Notes: generated from the letters alone by a model not told the origin. 64,000 nucleotides of DNA from Anaspis maculata (GCA_949128115.1 OX421967.1:23576635-23640634); one strand, 5' to 3'. Numbered from the stretch's first letter, positions 34,105 through 46,957 are shown. A program made the numbers and translations.

Positions 34105-34800
34105 GAAAATCTGTGGACACCATCTCCATAGGGTTCGATCTTCAAGTCACTGAATCTCTTCAAATTTAATTTCTGTGCAAACTCTGGTATAAAAGTTGAC
34201 TCTTGAGCTGTCCTGAAGATGTCAAACTTGAAACCGGCAATCTGCGCGCAACATCTTTATGAAATTATTTCTTGAAGTTACACTGAAGTAAAAAGTTGTA
34301 TTGAAAATTTTGCTTTCTATTGAGCTTATGCTCAAAGAGGTTATTCTCTTCCGAGAGACTCTGGTCAAGTTTTCAGAATGCAGACCAAGAAAACTCCTCT
34401 GGAGTGTAGGTGCTAGCTCTCAGCAGTGCCAGTGACTCGTGGTTCGGAATCCAAATCCACTTTGTTGATCCCTGGTTGATATCAATTGGCAAAGAAGTCA
34501 GCCAAGGGCCTGAATGGCTTGTAGAGCTAAAGATTATCATATTCTTCCGAAGCTCTGACGCCCACATTCAAGTATAATCAGAAATATTTTGGATATTTGT
34601 AATGAACTATGCAGGCGCTGAATAAGGAGAAATGCTTCATAAATTATGAATAATAATTAATAGTTATAAGGATATAACAGTCGGGCTATTTCGAAAAATC
34701 AATACTCAAACAATACGCCAGAATAATTTAGAACACGATTTCAAGTCAGAAAGAATTGAAACGCGATCAATTTGTGGACACGATCTCCTCAAAGGAAACC
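34105..34800. repeat. Segmental repeat copy 1 in intron 2
   Basis: It begins GGACACCATCTCCATAGGG and continues with GTCACTGAATCTCTTC, TTATTTCTTGAAGTTACAC and later GCGATCAATTTGTGGACAC. The same order of landmarks recurs at 39470-40545. The copies are diverged but collinear. Confidence 0.65.
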
Positions 34801-34884
34801 CCTGCCTTTTTTTACTGGGTGCTCACTTTTTTGATTCCACTGTTTTGAAACATCTATAATCGTCACGAACTTATAATCAAGTAC

Positions 34885-35378
34885 TGTTACGGATTTGTGC
34901 TGGGCAGTTTTTATAATTGATAGACGAACGTTTAAACACTCACTGTTTATTACTGCGTACTACTAAACACACCTCAATTATTATTCCATACTTGAATAAT
35001 CGCTAGCTCAACTTCTCCGATCACTAGTTCGTTATCGTTGTGAATTCAAGTTTGGTGTTGGTCGGTTCGACTGTGCTTATGCACTCCGACTGTTACCTTC
35101 AGGAACATTCCACTGGTTCTCTAGCATATTCCACATTGACCGCCACCAGTAAATTGTCGTCGGCTCTCGAAACGTCCATCACATTCGCGCGTGTATGCCG
35201 GCATGCTCTGGAAACGTGGCACCTCCGCCATTTGTGCAGGGAAACGTGGCACCTCCGCCATTTGTGCAGATGTGTTCTACTCGCCTATTGGGGTCTCCAG
35301 CTTTCGTGAACGATCTAAGGCTACCGTACATGCTCTCGAATACATTGGAATCGCACAAGGGCCTTGCAACTCGTAACG
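34885..35378 (-). mobile_element. Solo LTR remnant, minus orientation
   Basis: The plus strand runs TGTTACGGATTT ... CTCGTAACG with flanks GTAC/ATAC, and the minus strand carries AGTAATAAACAGTGAGTG. It includes a 29-bp tandem duplication (35209-35266, unit with GTGGCACCTCCGCCATT). It is related to the LTR at 59637-60147. Confidence 0.65.
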
Positions 35379-35382
35379 ATAC

Positions 35383-37126
35383 ATAGAACTGAACTGCTGG
35401 TTGCATCACCAAAAAAAAAACAACGCACCACTATGCATGTGAGAGATTGGCAGCCACTGTGAAACTGATATGCCAGCAGTTCTCAATCAACTACTGGGAC
35501 TCTACTCAGTTTTATAGCATATAGTGAGTAGCATAATGCTCATTCACTGAAGTTTCAATGAAAGCTGGAGAAAAAAAAATTGGAAATTTTGCTGAAACTT
35601 TCCGTAACGACTTCGAAAACGAGAAAAATGCTTTGCATTTTTTTGATTAAACGGATGATTCAAAGTCATATTAGATCATTTGCAAATATTCAACAGTAAT
35701 ATCACAAGTGCTTAGATTTTCACGATAATTTTGGTCAGGCGATCGCGAGTGCTGATTGTAGCGATAAATGCCCGACTCCGTAGGAGGAGGGCATTTATCC
35801 AGGGACAATCAGTCCGAGGGAAACGCCTGGCCAAAATTATCTGGGAAAATCTCGAGCACGAGTGATATTTTGAAGATTATTACATAAAAGAAGTCCGAAG
35901 TGACAGCTGTCAGATTTTGTTGTTTACATGAATTTTATTCCGTTGCTATTGACAGTGGGATTTAGATAAGTGAATATTATCCTTGTAGGTCTAATAGTCA
36001 AGGGCGTTGTATGTAATAATCGAAAATATTAATTTACAAAAAATCCTAACCCAACAAATCTTCAAGATTATTAAAGTTTTCTTGACAGCTCAAGTCACCG
36101 ATTGCATTTTTCCAAAATGAAAAACAGTATGCGCAATATTCTATCAAAATGTTTCGTCCTCGGTTTCGTCTGAAGTTTGGCGACACTGTTCCAAACGACA
36201 GATGAGTCAGAAGTTATGACAGATGAGACGATTATACGAAGCACAAGCCATTATAAGGTACACGCACCACGGCACAAAGTCTCGAAATTTTATTATTAAT
36301 GTACTGTAGGTACTAAGAACAAATTTCAACCTTCATGCAAATAAAGCGAGGTTATTAATCTTTTGACATGTCTTTCTGTCACATTTCAGGTACCTATTTT
36401 TAATTCCGTAATATTTCAGCCCCTGATTTAGAAAGTTGTCACGTGGCACACTACCGGGGCCAATCAACTGGCATGAATTCAATTTAAACTAAAGTGTAGG
36501 CCGGTCCTGGAAATTTCAAACTTATCAATAAGGGATCTATCAGTAGAAGAATGAACCTACAAAATTTCAGTCGAATCCATTCAGCTATTCTGAAGAAATG
36601 GTTCATCAAAAATTCGACAAAATACCTGAATCGCCCGGTAACTTCAAAACGAAGAGCGTTAGAAAAATGTCAAAGTTATATTTAGATCCTGACTATTACC
36701 TGGAAGAACTGGACCTACCCTTAGGCTATGTCCATCTGATGGTGAAACACCCTGTACCTATAAACTGAAAAAAGTCTTTCGCATTATAGAGTTTAACCGC
36801 CACTGACTCCCCGACTCTAGTACACTAGTACAGAAAACATCTGCTTGCTTGGTATAAGGGTGTTCAAGAAAATTGAAAACAGATCGGAAAGAGTGACGTA
36901 GCGTAGGTAAATGATAAATTGATAGCCAGGATAAGAACTTTTCATTGATTTCAACATCGTAATCCAGGATTTCAAAGAAAAAACAATTCCAAACCAAGTA
37001 TTTAAAAACCCTAGAAGACTTCATCATAGCCACTTCATGGTCAATTTCCCAAATAGCATAATGAAAGGATTGTCGTGAAACTAATCATCGGTCCAGTTCT
37101 ATGTATAAATCCGCGGTAATAATAAA
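35383..37126. other. Intron 2 filler
   Basis: No gene is seen. An imperfect inverted repeat around 35735-35850 (TTTTGGTCAGGCG / CGCCTGGCCAAAAT) encloses a short stem-rich segment. CACCCTGTA at about 36749-36757 looks like the right end of a CAGGGTG element whose left end I could not find. Confidence 0.45.
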
Positions 37127-39188
37127 CTGCTTGACAATTGAACTGCAACACCTAAAAATTAGGTGCGTTTTCAAATTGAGATAGCTCAAAAAATATTTGA
37201 CGGATTCCAGAAATTCAGGCATGTGAGGAAAGATAATTTCTTTGACTATCGAGTGCTGGTATTGATGATAAGTTTGATTGCACAATTTGTCATATACAGG
37301 GTGCCAACGGAGAGCGTGCAGATATGGGCAATCTTTCACCTTGTACAACTTTCGAAAAAAAAATCCTAGGTTTTTTCTATTGCCTGCTTTTGAAAGGTTG
37401 AATCATTATGCCGAAACGGTTTTGGAATTTTGACCCTAACTTTTTTTTTCGAAAAATTGTGCTCAATTTTTTGAAATATGCACTTTCTGATCGAGAAAAA
37501 GAAATAGAGAAATTGTCTGTTTTCAAACGGCCTCCATATTGAATTTGCTTATGAAGATTTTTATTCGAGCCTCCACATCCCCTAGAAACTACCCCTTTTG
37601 GGACACCGTCTCACAACAAGATATGCAATGCTTCATTTAAAAGGCATAAGGTAATTACTCGTCAATAATTGGATTGAAATAAGGATACTGCGATGACCCC
37701 ACACGTACTGCTCCATAAAAACCACCCCTTGACTTCAAGGGACAGGGTTGGTATGATGAGACATGCAATATGTACATGAAAATTCCAAAAAACGTCTTTT
37801 TCAACTGTTCCACTAAAAAAGTGATGCTACACGATGACCCTCTGCGTAGGTCATCCCAACAGTAGCTACCCTCTCGGAAAAAGAACTACCCTTTAAAAAA
37901 CCAGTACATACTTTCGCAAAACCTCATTTGTTGGAATTTTTTCATAACCTGTCGCAATAGTTTGCCGCTACGATGATTTCATTCACATATCTACCCGAAA
38001 CTACCCCATTCAACTACCCCTCCAATATCGCATAGCCTTTACCTTGACGCGTGTAAGGTCATCGCGAAATCATTTTGAACTTATTCAATCGCACCTTCTC
38101 TGAGCTTCCAAATGAGGTATTGCATACCTTTTACAAAAGGAGCGATCGCTAGGGGTAGTTTCAGGAAAGGTTTTGTACTATCATCGTAGAAAACACCATC
38201 ATTCCAATGAAACGGTTAGTAGGCAGAAGTTCTTTCAACTCGTAAATAACGCATCAAGGTAGAGGCTTTGCGATATTGAAGGGGTAGTTGAAGGGGTAGT
38301 TTCGGGTAGATATGTGAATAAAATCATCGTAGCGGCAAACTATTGCGACAGATTTTTTAAAAATCTCAACAAATGAGGTATTGCGAAAATACTGTTTTTT
38401 TAAAGGGTAGTTCTTTTTTCAAGAGGTTAGCTACTGTTGGGATTACCTACGTAAAGGGTCATCGTGTAGCATCACTTTTTTAGTTGTGAAAGACGTTGAA
38501 ACACGTTATGAACAGTTGAAAAAGACATTTTTTGGAATTTTCATCTATAGCATGTCTTATCATACCAACCCTGTCCCTTGAAGTCAAGGGGTGGCTTTTA
38601 GGGAACTGTACGTGTGAGGTCATCCTAGTATACTTATTTCAATCCAATTATTGATGAGTACTTTTCTTAGGCCTTTTAAATGAAGCATTGCATATCTTGT
38701 TGTGAGACGGTGTCCCAAAAGGGGTAGTTTCTAGGGGATGTGGAGGCTCAAATGGAAATCTTCGTGAGTAAATTCAATATGGACGCCGTTTGAAAACAAA
38801 CAATGTCTCTATTTCTTTTTCTTAATCAGAAAGTGCAAATTTCAGAAAATTGAGCACAATTTTTTGAAAAAAAAAGTTAGGATCAAAATTCCAAAACCGT
38901 TTTGGCATATTGATTCAATCTTTCAAAAGCACGCGATAGAAAAAATCTCGGACTTTTTTTTCGAAAGTTGCACAAGGTGCAAGATTGCCCATATCTGCAC
39001 GCTCTCCGTTGGCACCCTGTATATGACAAATTGTGCAATCAACCTCATCATCAATACCAGCACTCGATAGTCGAAGAAATGATCTTTCCTCACATGCCTG
39101 AATTTCTGGAATCCGTCAGATATTTTTCGAGCTATCTCAATTTGAAAACGCACCTAATTTTTAGGTGTTGCAGTTCAATTGTCAAGTA
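37127..39188. repeat. Palindrome with a TA-flanked foldback at its exact centre
   Basis: Outer arms of about 170 bp (37127-37296 and 39020-39188) are inverted copies. Between them is an element with CAGGGTGCCAACGG ends (37297-39019) whose arms of roughly 770 bp are also inverted. TA flanks it at 37295-37296 and 39020-39021. Joining the outer arms would make a perfect palindrome around GTCATATGAC, so the insertion is at the symmetry point. Confidence 0.75.
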
Positions 39189-39469
39189 GTTTAGATGGTG
39201 CAACCGCTTGAGGGTCTGTGCATCTGATATTCTATGAGCGCCATCTCCACAGAGTCCTATCTCAAGGTGACTCAATCTTGATTAGCTTTAATTTTGACTA
39301 AAAACTGATATTCATTTTGAACTGTTCTAGAAAGTGCTAACTTAGAAAAAATTATTTGTGTCTCATCTTCACTCAATTGTAATTTCCTCCAAAGCATTCT
39401 AGAGATTTCTGAAGTCTTGTCAACCATTTTATTCAAATGTACAGTAGCAAATGGAGATGATTTCTAGAA

Positions 39470-40545
39470 AAAGTTTTTGGACACCATCTCCATAGGGTTC
39501 AATCCCTAGGTCACCTAGGTCTTCAAACTTCACTTCTGAGCATAATCTGATGTGAAACTGGCATCTGGAGCTGCTCTGGAAACGTCAATCTTGAAAACGG
39601 CGATCTGAGTGCATCACCTTCATGAAGCTATTTCTTCAAGTTACACACTTTCAAAGTTATTGGATGCTCTTGCATTGACTATGTCGTATTTATTGAATTT
39701 GGTTATATTTTTCTGAAGTGTCGACGCGCACTTCAAAATATCAAAAGTATCTTGAATAATAGAGTATGAAGGCGTTGAATGATAGAAAACCAATCACTCA
39801 TTAAGGAATAAATAGTTATTAAATTCATAGTTCTGTGAATATTAGTCGTGTTTTTTTGAAAAATCAATCAACAAAGAGCTACAATTATTCAGTACAGGGT
39901 GTTCACGTTAAGATGGACTTTCCCCACTAGCTGCGTTATCCATAGGACAATTTCAAATAAAAACTTATTCTTGAAGAATTTTTGCTACATTTTTTGAATT
40001 TGTCCAAATTTCAAGACCATTAATTTCAGGGTGTCACAAAAAATATTATTTTCATTACATGCAGTCCATGCAGACTGTTATCCCGATTACAACGAAATAT
40101 AACACTTACGGGTTCATTAGACAAAAAATCTGTCAAAATATTATCAATGGAACAGTTTAGAAATATTAAAAATCACAATCAAGACGACTTTGAGAATTTT
40201 ATTTGGAAAATCTATTTTTTTTTGGCCAAATGAACCCATAAGTGTTGTATATGTTTGTAATCGGGGCAAAAGTCTGCACCGATTGCATTGTTTAAAAAAT
40301 GTAGAATGTAATAAAATAATACATTTTTTGAAACATCCTGTAAGTTGGGGATCCAGAAAATTCTCAGGATCAAATGTGAAAAATTGAACACAAATCCTCC
40401 ATGAATCAGTTTTATTTTTGAAATTAGTTCAAGGATAAGGCGACCAGTGGGGGGGGTCAATCTTAAGGTGAACACCCTGTCCATGTTTTCAAGTCGGTAA
40501 GAACTGAAATGCGATCAATTTGTGGACACCATCTCCGTAAAGGTT
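39470..40545. repeat. Segmental repeat copy 2 in intron 2, with MITE insertion
   Basis: This is collinear with 34105-34800 (GGACACCATCTCCATAGGG, TATTTCTTCAAGTTACAC, GCGATCAATTTGTGGACACC) but carries a 585-bp CAGGGTG element that copy 1 lacks. Confidence 0.65.
39895..40479. mobile_element. CAGGGTGTTCACG MITE, 585 bp
   Basis: TIRs CAGGGTGTTCACGTTAAGAT and near-complement; TA on the left (39893-39894) and TC (mutated) on the right. It is absent from the paralogous copy at 34105-34800. Confidence 0.7.
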
Positions 40546-40733
40546 TTGTCACCCAGGTCTTTTTTAGCACCAATCAAGTATAAGCAAGATATTGATTTTT
40601 GAGACTTCTTAAATATTTACAGTTTCTATAAATAATTTTTTCGATTAAGCTGGTTTGGCATAAGGATTGTGATTGTCTTACACGTTAGTGATAAATATTG
40701 GTAACTTCTAAATGTTTAAAGTTCAAAGAACAG

Positions 40734-40966
40734 CTGGTTGTGCATGATCTGCGCGGAGACTCGCGAGATTTGGAAAAAGTCCGGGGCCTGGTTCTTCAAA
40801 AGCATTCCAAAATACATCTTGCCGGGAGAAAAGAATTCCGTTTATAAGGTTGCCAGCGCTGGAGTCGGTAGTAAGCTGAAAATGTACAGGGAGGACGACA
40901 GCAGCTCGGACGAGGATCACTGGACTAGAGTGCACCGGAGGCATTCGAGTACGGAAAGCACGCATG
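40734..40966 (+). CDS. Rph: Rph coding exon 3: end of zinc finger and SGAWFF Rab-binding motif
   Basis: The exon opens after aacag with c-tgg-ttg and closes at gcatg|gtaagt. It supplies the last two zinc ligands in WLCMIC (103, 106), then [21 protein letters not shown], where SGAWFF (116-121) is the conserved motif that fills a hydrophobic pocket of Rab3/Rab27. The exon goes on into a Ser/Asp-rich linker with RRHSS, a possible phosphorylation site by resemblance only. It is preceded by an intron of 14.8 kb. Confidence 0.95.
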
Positions 40967-41245
40967 GTAAGTTCAATTGTTATTGCAAAACGTTTATCTC
41001 TGGCGCCGGTGAATGGCCTCGTCGTGGAAATAACCAGGCATTACGTAAACAAACAGTAAAAAACTTGTTGAGCCAATCAATCAAGACGGCAGAGGTCTTC
41101 GTTTAATAATTCAACGCCTGCTCAATAATGCATGGGCGCTGAGGAGTGCAGATGAAAAAATCCCTAAACCGGATCATTACCTCAGCGAAATAATTCATGT
41201 TATCAGGTCGATAATTTACGTTCCCAACAATTCGTGCGTTTCAGA

Positions 41246-41287
41246 TGTCCACGAGTCGGTCCAGGACACGGGTGCCATGTCTTACCA
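41246..41287 (+). CDS. Rph: Rph coding exon 4: microexon in the linker
   Basis: This tiny exon of 42-43 nt lies between cgtttcag and a GTAAGT donor and encodes about DVHESVQDTGAM plus two or three residues. Exon phases on either side require 43 nt, so its right end should be read as accurate to one base. It belongs to the flexible linker between the zinc finger and C2A and could be alternatively spliced. Confidence 0.75.
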
Positions 41288-41438
41288 GTAAGTGTTCTCC
41301 CTTCAACTTGTGCTTTTCTGCTTTCATTCTTTTGGTTTTGTTAATTTATCGATTTTGTTTTTTTGGAACTCAAAACGTTCCTACTGAGACTCATCAGTTT
41401 CCACACAATTCTTAATTCTTGGGATTTGGTTCTTGCAG

Positions 41439-42308
41439 CAGACAAACTAGCAGCAGCGAATCTCAATTGTCCAAAGATCTCGGTTCGGTTTCACTGAACG
41501 AACCAAGAGAAGAAGAATCGGCGGAAGACTCTGAAGCGTCCAGGAGAGAATCAACCACCAGCCGATCGCTGTCGGAATGGAACTGGACCGAAGGCAGAAG
41601 CGACGAAAAGGTCTCGCCGAGCACTTCGAGCGTGACGAGCAGCTTGTTCAAGGTGAGGCCGTTCTTCATGTCCATCCTGGATCTGTTACAAATTCCCTTG
41701 CAGAGCTCGCAAGACTCGAAGCCTTCCCACGACTCGTCGCTCGGCACCATCGAACTCTCCCTCACCTACGACCCGGTCACCACCACACTGCACTGCACCG
41801 TCTACCGGGCCAAGAACCTGATCCCGATGGACATTAACGGTCTCTCGGACCCGTTCTGCAAGCTCAACATCCTGCCCAACGCCAAGATGTCGACGCGCCT
41901 CCGCACCAAGACCGTCCACAAGACGCGCAATCCGGAGTTCAACGAAAACCTGACGTTCTACGACATCACCGACACGGACCTGCTGAAGAGGTCGCTGCAC
42001 GTCCTGGTGGTGGACGACGACAAGTACGGGCACGATTACATGGGCGAGACGAAGGTCAACTTGGCCAAGCTGAAGCAGCAGAACACGATTTACGTGTCGG
42101 CTCCGCTGGAGAAGCTGAGGAACGAACCGAAAGGTCCGCTGCCCGCGCCAGAGATGAACCAGTGGTTCGACGATTTGTGGTCGCGCGGCCAGATTTTGCT
42201 GTCGCTTTGCTACAGCACGAAGCGCAGAGCGTTGCTGGTGATGGTGTGCAGGTGCGCCAATCTCTTGCCGATGGACAACAACGGGTTTTCGGATCCTTTC
42301 GTCAAACT
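41439..42308 (+). CDS. Rph: Rph coding exon 5: linker, C2A and start of C2B
   Basis: The acceptor is a tandem gcagcag. The first 100 residues are a Ser/Glu-rich linker. C2A spans about 294-418 (GTIELSLTYD; PMDINGLSDPF and VVDDDKYGHD carry the aspartates that bind calcium in C2 domains; NPEFNENLTF). C2B begins at about 441 (RGQILLSLCY) and the exon ends inside NGFSDPFVKL at ct|gtaagt. All five canonical acidic positions appear to be present in C2A. No frameshift is seen. Confidence 0.96.
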
Positions 42309-42510
42309 GTAAGTCTTTCATCTTATAAAACTTTTTATGTATTTTGTGTCTATATTTTTTCCCTCGCGTTTCCCATTCTCTAATTAAACGCTCCAGATTC
42401 AGTTTGATCTGTTAGCATTTCAAGTTGATAACAATGTGATTTATTTTTTTCCAAAACAAATTTCAAGTACCTACACGTACACGTTTAGTAGAAATTAGAA
42501 AAGCTTCATA

Positions 42511-43495
42511 CAGGGTTATTCAAAAGTCCAGAATAAAATTAATAATTTTTGACCATATTTTTCCCGGAAAAACGCTCGAACAGGTCGATTTCTGAAAAAG
42601 ACAAGCCGTTTTTTCATAATGCAGTCTTGATCTACCGTCAACCCCTTGACCCCTAGCCGCCCTTGGTATTTTTTTTTAATGGCACCCTATGACTTGTGGA
42701 GGCTCGTTGGAAAGCTTGTCAAAAACTGTATTCAGATCTACTATTGAAAGTTAGATCGAACGCTTCACCATGACGTTTTGAGAAATCCCAGGGTTACTCA
42801 AAAGTCCGGAGCAAAATTCATAATTCATCACCATATTTTTTCCAAAAAAAAAAGCTCGAACAGGTCGATTTTGAAAAACGGTAAGTCTTTTTTCCATGAT
42901 ACGTGTCATGATTTATCGTCAACCCCCTAACCCCCAGCCACCCTTAGTACTTTTTTGAATCGCATCCTATAGTTTGTGGGGGTTCTTTGGAAAGCTTGTC
43001 AAAAACTGTGTTCAGATCTACCTTTAAAAATGATTGGACGCTCAAGGGGTTGAGGGTCAAGGGCTTAAGGGTTGAGGGGTTGACGGTAGATCATGACACG
43101 TATAATGGAAAAATGACTCACCGCTTTTAAAAATCGACCTGTTTGAGCGGTTTTTTTTCAGAAAAAAATATGGTAAGAGATTATGAATTTTGTTCCGGAC
43201 TTTTGAGTAACCCTAGGGTCACTCAAAACTTCATGGTGAAGCGTTCGATATAATTTTCAGAGGTAGATCTGAACACAACTTTCGACAAGCTTTCCAACGA
43301 ACCCCCCTTAGCCATGGGGTGTCATTAAAAAAAAATACTAAGGGTGGCTAGGGGTCAAGGGGTTGACAGTAGATCATGACACGTGTCATGGAAAAACGGC
43401 TTACCTTTTTTAGAGATCGACTTGTTCGAGCGTTTTTCTCGAAAAAAATATGGTCAAAAATTATGAATTTTATTCCGGACTTTTAAATAACCCTG
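42511..43495. mobile_element. CAGGGTTATTC foldback, 985 bp, TA duplication
   Basis: Ends CAGGGTTATTCAAAAGTCC and complement are flanked by TA (42509-42510, 43496-43497). A second internal inverted pair with CAGGGTTACTCAAAAGTCC lies inside, so each arm carries a tandem duplicate of the same module. Confidence 0.82.
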
Positions 43496-43819
43496 TATGT
43501 TGACAATCATAACAGAGACCTCGAAGCGGCATTTGTAAAATAGATCTTACCGCGACTGCAGGTTTTTAGAGCTCAATTTCAAGTCCAACTTGCAATCGAC
43601 AAAGTTGCGCCATCTATGTAAACGTCAAAAAATTTCAAACTTTTACTTCAATTTGTAGCCTTCTTCTCCGCTACTAATCGCAAGTTGTATCGGAAAAACA
43701 TGTAAAAGTTACTTGTACGAAAAAAAAAAACGATTATTCTACCACTAAATATGATCTTTTCCTGTGGCTAATGAATCTTGATAAATAGAAAAATAGAATA
43801 GAAAAATAGGAACAATAGT

Positions 43820-44405
43820 AAAAAAAACGGCTAAACCTCGGAAAAAATATGGACGCCCTGAAAATTCGATATTCTGTTCAGAATTCAGTACTCTCCTACA
43901 TATCCAAAATCGACAAAAATCGCACCAGGAGGTTTTGAGTTATTGGAGGGGGGGTGAAATATTGCAACTTAAAATGGAGGGGATAGAACCCATAAGTCCA
44001 TTGGATGCAAATACATCGTAATTCGACGCATTGTATCCTTTTGATATCATTTTGGTACAAAAAGTGTCGGTGTCGATCATTGTCGAAGGGGGCTCGTGGG
44101 GAGGCGAAGCTCGGCTAGGTGGTTCTTTTTTCCCCTGGGCCTTAGTGAATCGATCACGACAAGTTTGGTATCTGTTACGACTGAATTTAATCTCCTGAAC
44201 TCGAATCCGATGTGTAAATTTAAATGACAACAAGTTCGAACAAGTTAACTGAAGAAAACTTCTTTGACAATTGGAGGTGGTTGGAGGTGTTCATCTTGGA
44301 AAATATTTCAAAAGCTATTTGATTGAAGTGTGTTCTTCACGAAAATCATCCACTCGATGTATAATTTTGTTTCTCGAGTTTGAAAAATGGATTTGAACTT
44401 GAGCC
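43820..44405. repeat. Single arm of the Rph-upstream foldback family
   Basis: Landmarks CCTCGGAAAAAATATGGACG, GGTTTTGAGTTATTGGAGG and GAGCCGGC match one arm of 21901-25364. The second arm is missing; a hAT-like element follows directly. Confidence 0.7.
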
Positions 44406-44445
44406 GGCCCAACGCAGTTTCTACTAGTTCTACTACGGGCCGGTA

Positions 44446-46022
44446 CAGGGCCGATTCTGAGTGGTGTGCTGGGTGTGCCCCTGCACAGGGGCGGCCAAAA
44501 TTCACGGGCGGCGAAAAGTCGCCAATTTTTTCTAACGATAAATTGAGTGTCGAAAAAGGAACTGATGTTATGATTTTCGAGACCGACGGCAGCCGCCCTG
44601 CGTAAATTGTGATTTTTTAGTACCGAAAAAATACAACAGGTTGTCAAGAATGGAGGCGAGGCGGCCGCCCTGCGTCAACTATTATGGATATCAGACTTCT
44701 TTCTCAGATAAGTATCTGAGGAAGGGCAAGAATTTTCATCTCTTGGTAACATTTCGGATAGTCTGTTTGAAATCGGATCGGCGTGAAAAAATGCGGTGTA
44801 GTACAAAAAAAATTCACAACTTTCAAAAAAACCGCACTACGATCAAAATTCGAAAACCGTTTAGAGATATTGATATGTGCTTTTCAGAACTGCACTTAGA
44901 TAAAATCCGGGATCTTTTTCACAGAAGCGGGGCATTGAATATTGCGGACCGGTTTTGCACTTCTTCTGTTTTCACCCTGTATAGCTCACTCAACGTCGTT
45001 GAACCTCTGTACCATCCAAGTATCTTACAGCCAAAAGAACACGCTATCCAGCATGACCACGATTTTTAAAATCGATCTATTTTTACCTGAGATATTCTCA
45101 TTTGAAGTAAGGCAAAATTTTCCAGTGAATCAGTTTAATTGTTGCCCATTTTATTTGAACAGCTTTTTCTGATTCCATCCAACTACAAAATTAATATGCT
45201 TACCTATGAATTGGTATAAAGGTGCGTTCAGTCAGCTTATTTAGCCGCAAGTTTTAGTTTTAGTCGTAAGCGCAGCGATGCTCATTGGCTGTCACGAACC
45301 AGCCTCCTCAGATCAGCCAATAAGCGATGCTACGCTTACGACTAAAATTGAAACTTGCGGCTAAATAAGCTGACTGAACGCACCTTAAGTGCCTAAAAAC
45401 TCATCTATAGGTCACGGGAACATAACTGTCACCTTGGCACCCGCTATGGCAACGTTGCAAGTATGCCTGACGTGGCAACTCCGCAATGCGCATTCTTTTC
45501 GTCGTTGAATTGACATGAAACGCTCGCGCAAGCGCAGACAGGGTGCCAAGGTACCGCGACTCGTTTGTTTTTAACATTTCTCAGACAAATCTTGAGTTTA
45601 GCACAATTATTTTTTTGATAAAGTGGCAATTGTTCAATAAATCATCTATATAATTTATTACAACTCAAGAAAACGGTATTCACAAGTACTAGTGACAATA
45701 ACATTATACCATATACCCATCTTTAGCACGCGATTTTTGCTCCCACGACCTATAGGGTGTGCCGAGGGATATGTTGAAGTGAGGTGGCCATGGACGCACC
45801 TTGATCCTCAGCGGAAAATAGATCATAATTGTTCATAATTTTGTTTAAAATGAGGGGGGCTTTGGCGGTTTTAGGCCCGAAAAAGTGAAAAAAATCGCCT
45901 GCCTGCGGTTCAATTTCTAGGGAGCCCAGACGCCCCCGCTAGAAAATTGCTGCGGGGTTACAGCTGGCGGGCGGCCAAATATTTTTTGCACAAGGGCGGC
46001 CGACGAGCCAGAATCGGCCCTG
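44446..46022. mobile_element. hAT-like element, 1.58 kb, 8-bp duplication GGCCGGTA
   Basis: Ends CAGGGCCGATTCTG and near-complement are flanked by perfect GGCCGGTA (44438-44445, 46023-46030). It is non-autonomous. Internal GGGGCGGCC motifs lie close to both ends. It contains Harbinger-like MITE copy B (45220-45385). Confidence 0.85.
45220..45385. mobile_element. Harbinger-like palindromic MITE, copy B (TAA)
   Basis: AGGTGCGTTCAGTCAGC ends with TAA on both sides (45217-45219, 45386-45388). It is the same family as 26580-26744. Confidence 0.88.
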
Positions 46023-46156
46023 GGCCGGTATTTCCATCTCCGGATAAAGTTCCCGACAACTATCCTCCGAACAACTTCATCTGGAGGATTTATCCGGAGA
46101 GTTGTATCACGATCTAGGTACCTGGGTTTTATCTAGATCATATGTTAAATCTATCA

Positions 46157-46190
46157 ATCTAACTATCTATCTATCTATCTATCTATATAT
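46157..46190. repeat. (CTAT)n microsatellite
   Basis: A short CTAT tetranucleotide run. Confidence 0.85.
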
Positions 46191-46237
46191 GTCAAATGTG
46201 CATTGACGTGTGTCTATGTTGACTATTTATGTGCATA

Positions 46238-46957
46238 CAGGGTGATTCACAACTTATGACTTTCCTTTCAAGGGGTTATGAGGCCCCAAAAACTTGACTT
46301 CATGTGCTTGAAAATAATTCAAAAAGCCATATGGTTTACGAGGGAAAAAATAATGAAAATAATAATGATGTAATGAATATATAATGAAATCTGTTGATGA
46401 GACATACGATTACATACATACATAATAGTTTAACGATAAGCGAAAATGTTTCTATGTAAACACTCCTCCTTTAGCAATAATCGGAGGTAAAAATAAATAA
46501 TTTGTCAGTGTCAACCTCAACTGATGATGCCTCGACTTACTCCCTTTCCTCGTCTCTTTGTCCATTACATAAGGTAAGGACCCTTATGTTTGGTTGATGG
46601 TCGGGGTCGCAATGATCCACTCGGGTTACCTATCTAACTGTATTTGTACCCGCTACTTGTAAATTTTAGTTGAATAGGTAATAATAATGGTCAACTAACG
46701 TCATTCTTGACAATAATACCTTATTATCGATCAACCATTATTGAGTATGTTTCCATTGTTATTGTTTCCATAGTACCAGATTAGAATTATTCACGTGAGG
46801 CATTGCATCGGCGATCCCCAAAATTTTCTTCGATGTTGAGTTCAAATAAGTCAATATTTCAGGATTTTTTTTTCAACTTTTTGCCCTCAGAAATAGTTTT
46901 TCTGGCACATCCTGAGCTCACCCGTGAAAGGAAAGTCACAAGTTGTGAATCACCCTG
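46238..46957. mobile_element. CAGGGTGATTCACAAC MITE, 720 bp, TA duplication
   Basis: TIR CAGGGTGATTCACAACTT and complement are flanked by TA (46236-46237, 46958-46959). The interior is AT-rich with no frame. Confidence 0.85.

Noticed and set aside
41686..42321. 211-codon minus-strand frame opposite the Rph C2 exon
   Set aside because: It is an antisense shadow of a GC-rich coding exon, with no splice or promoter context.
44641..45069. 142-codon plus-strand frame in intron 5
   Set aside because: It lies wholly inside a hAT-like non-autonomous element and shows no recognisable domain.
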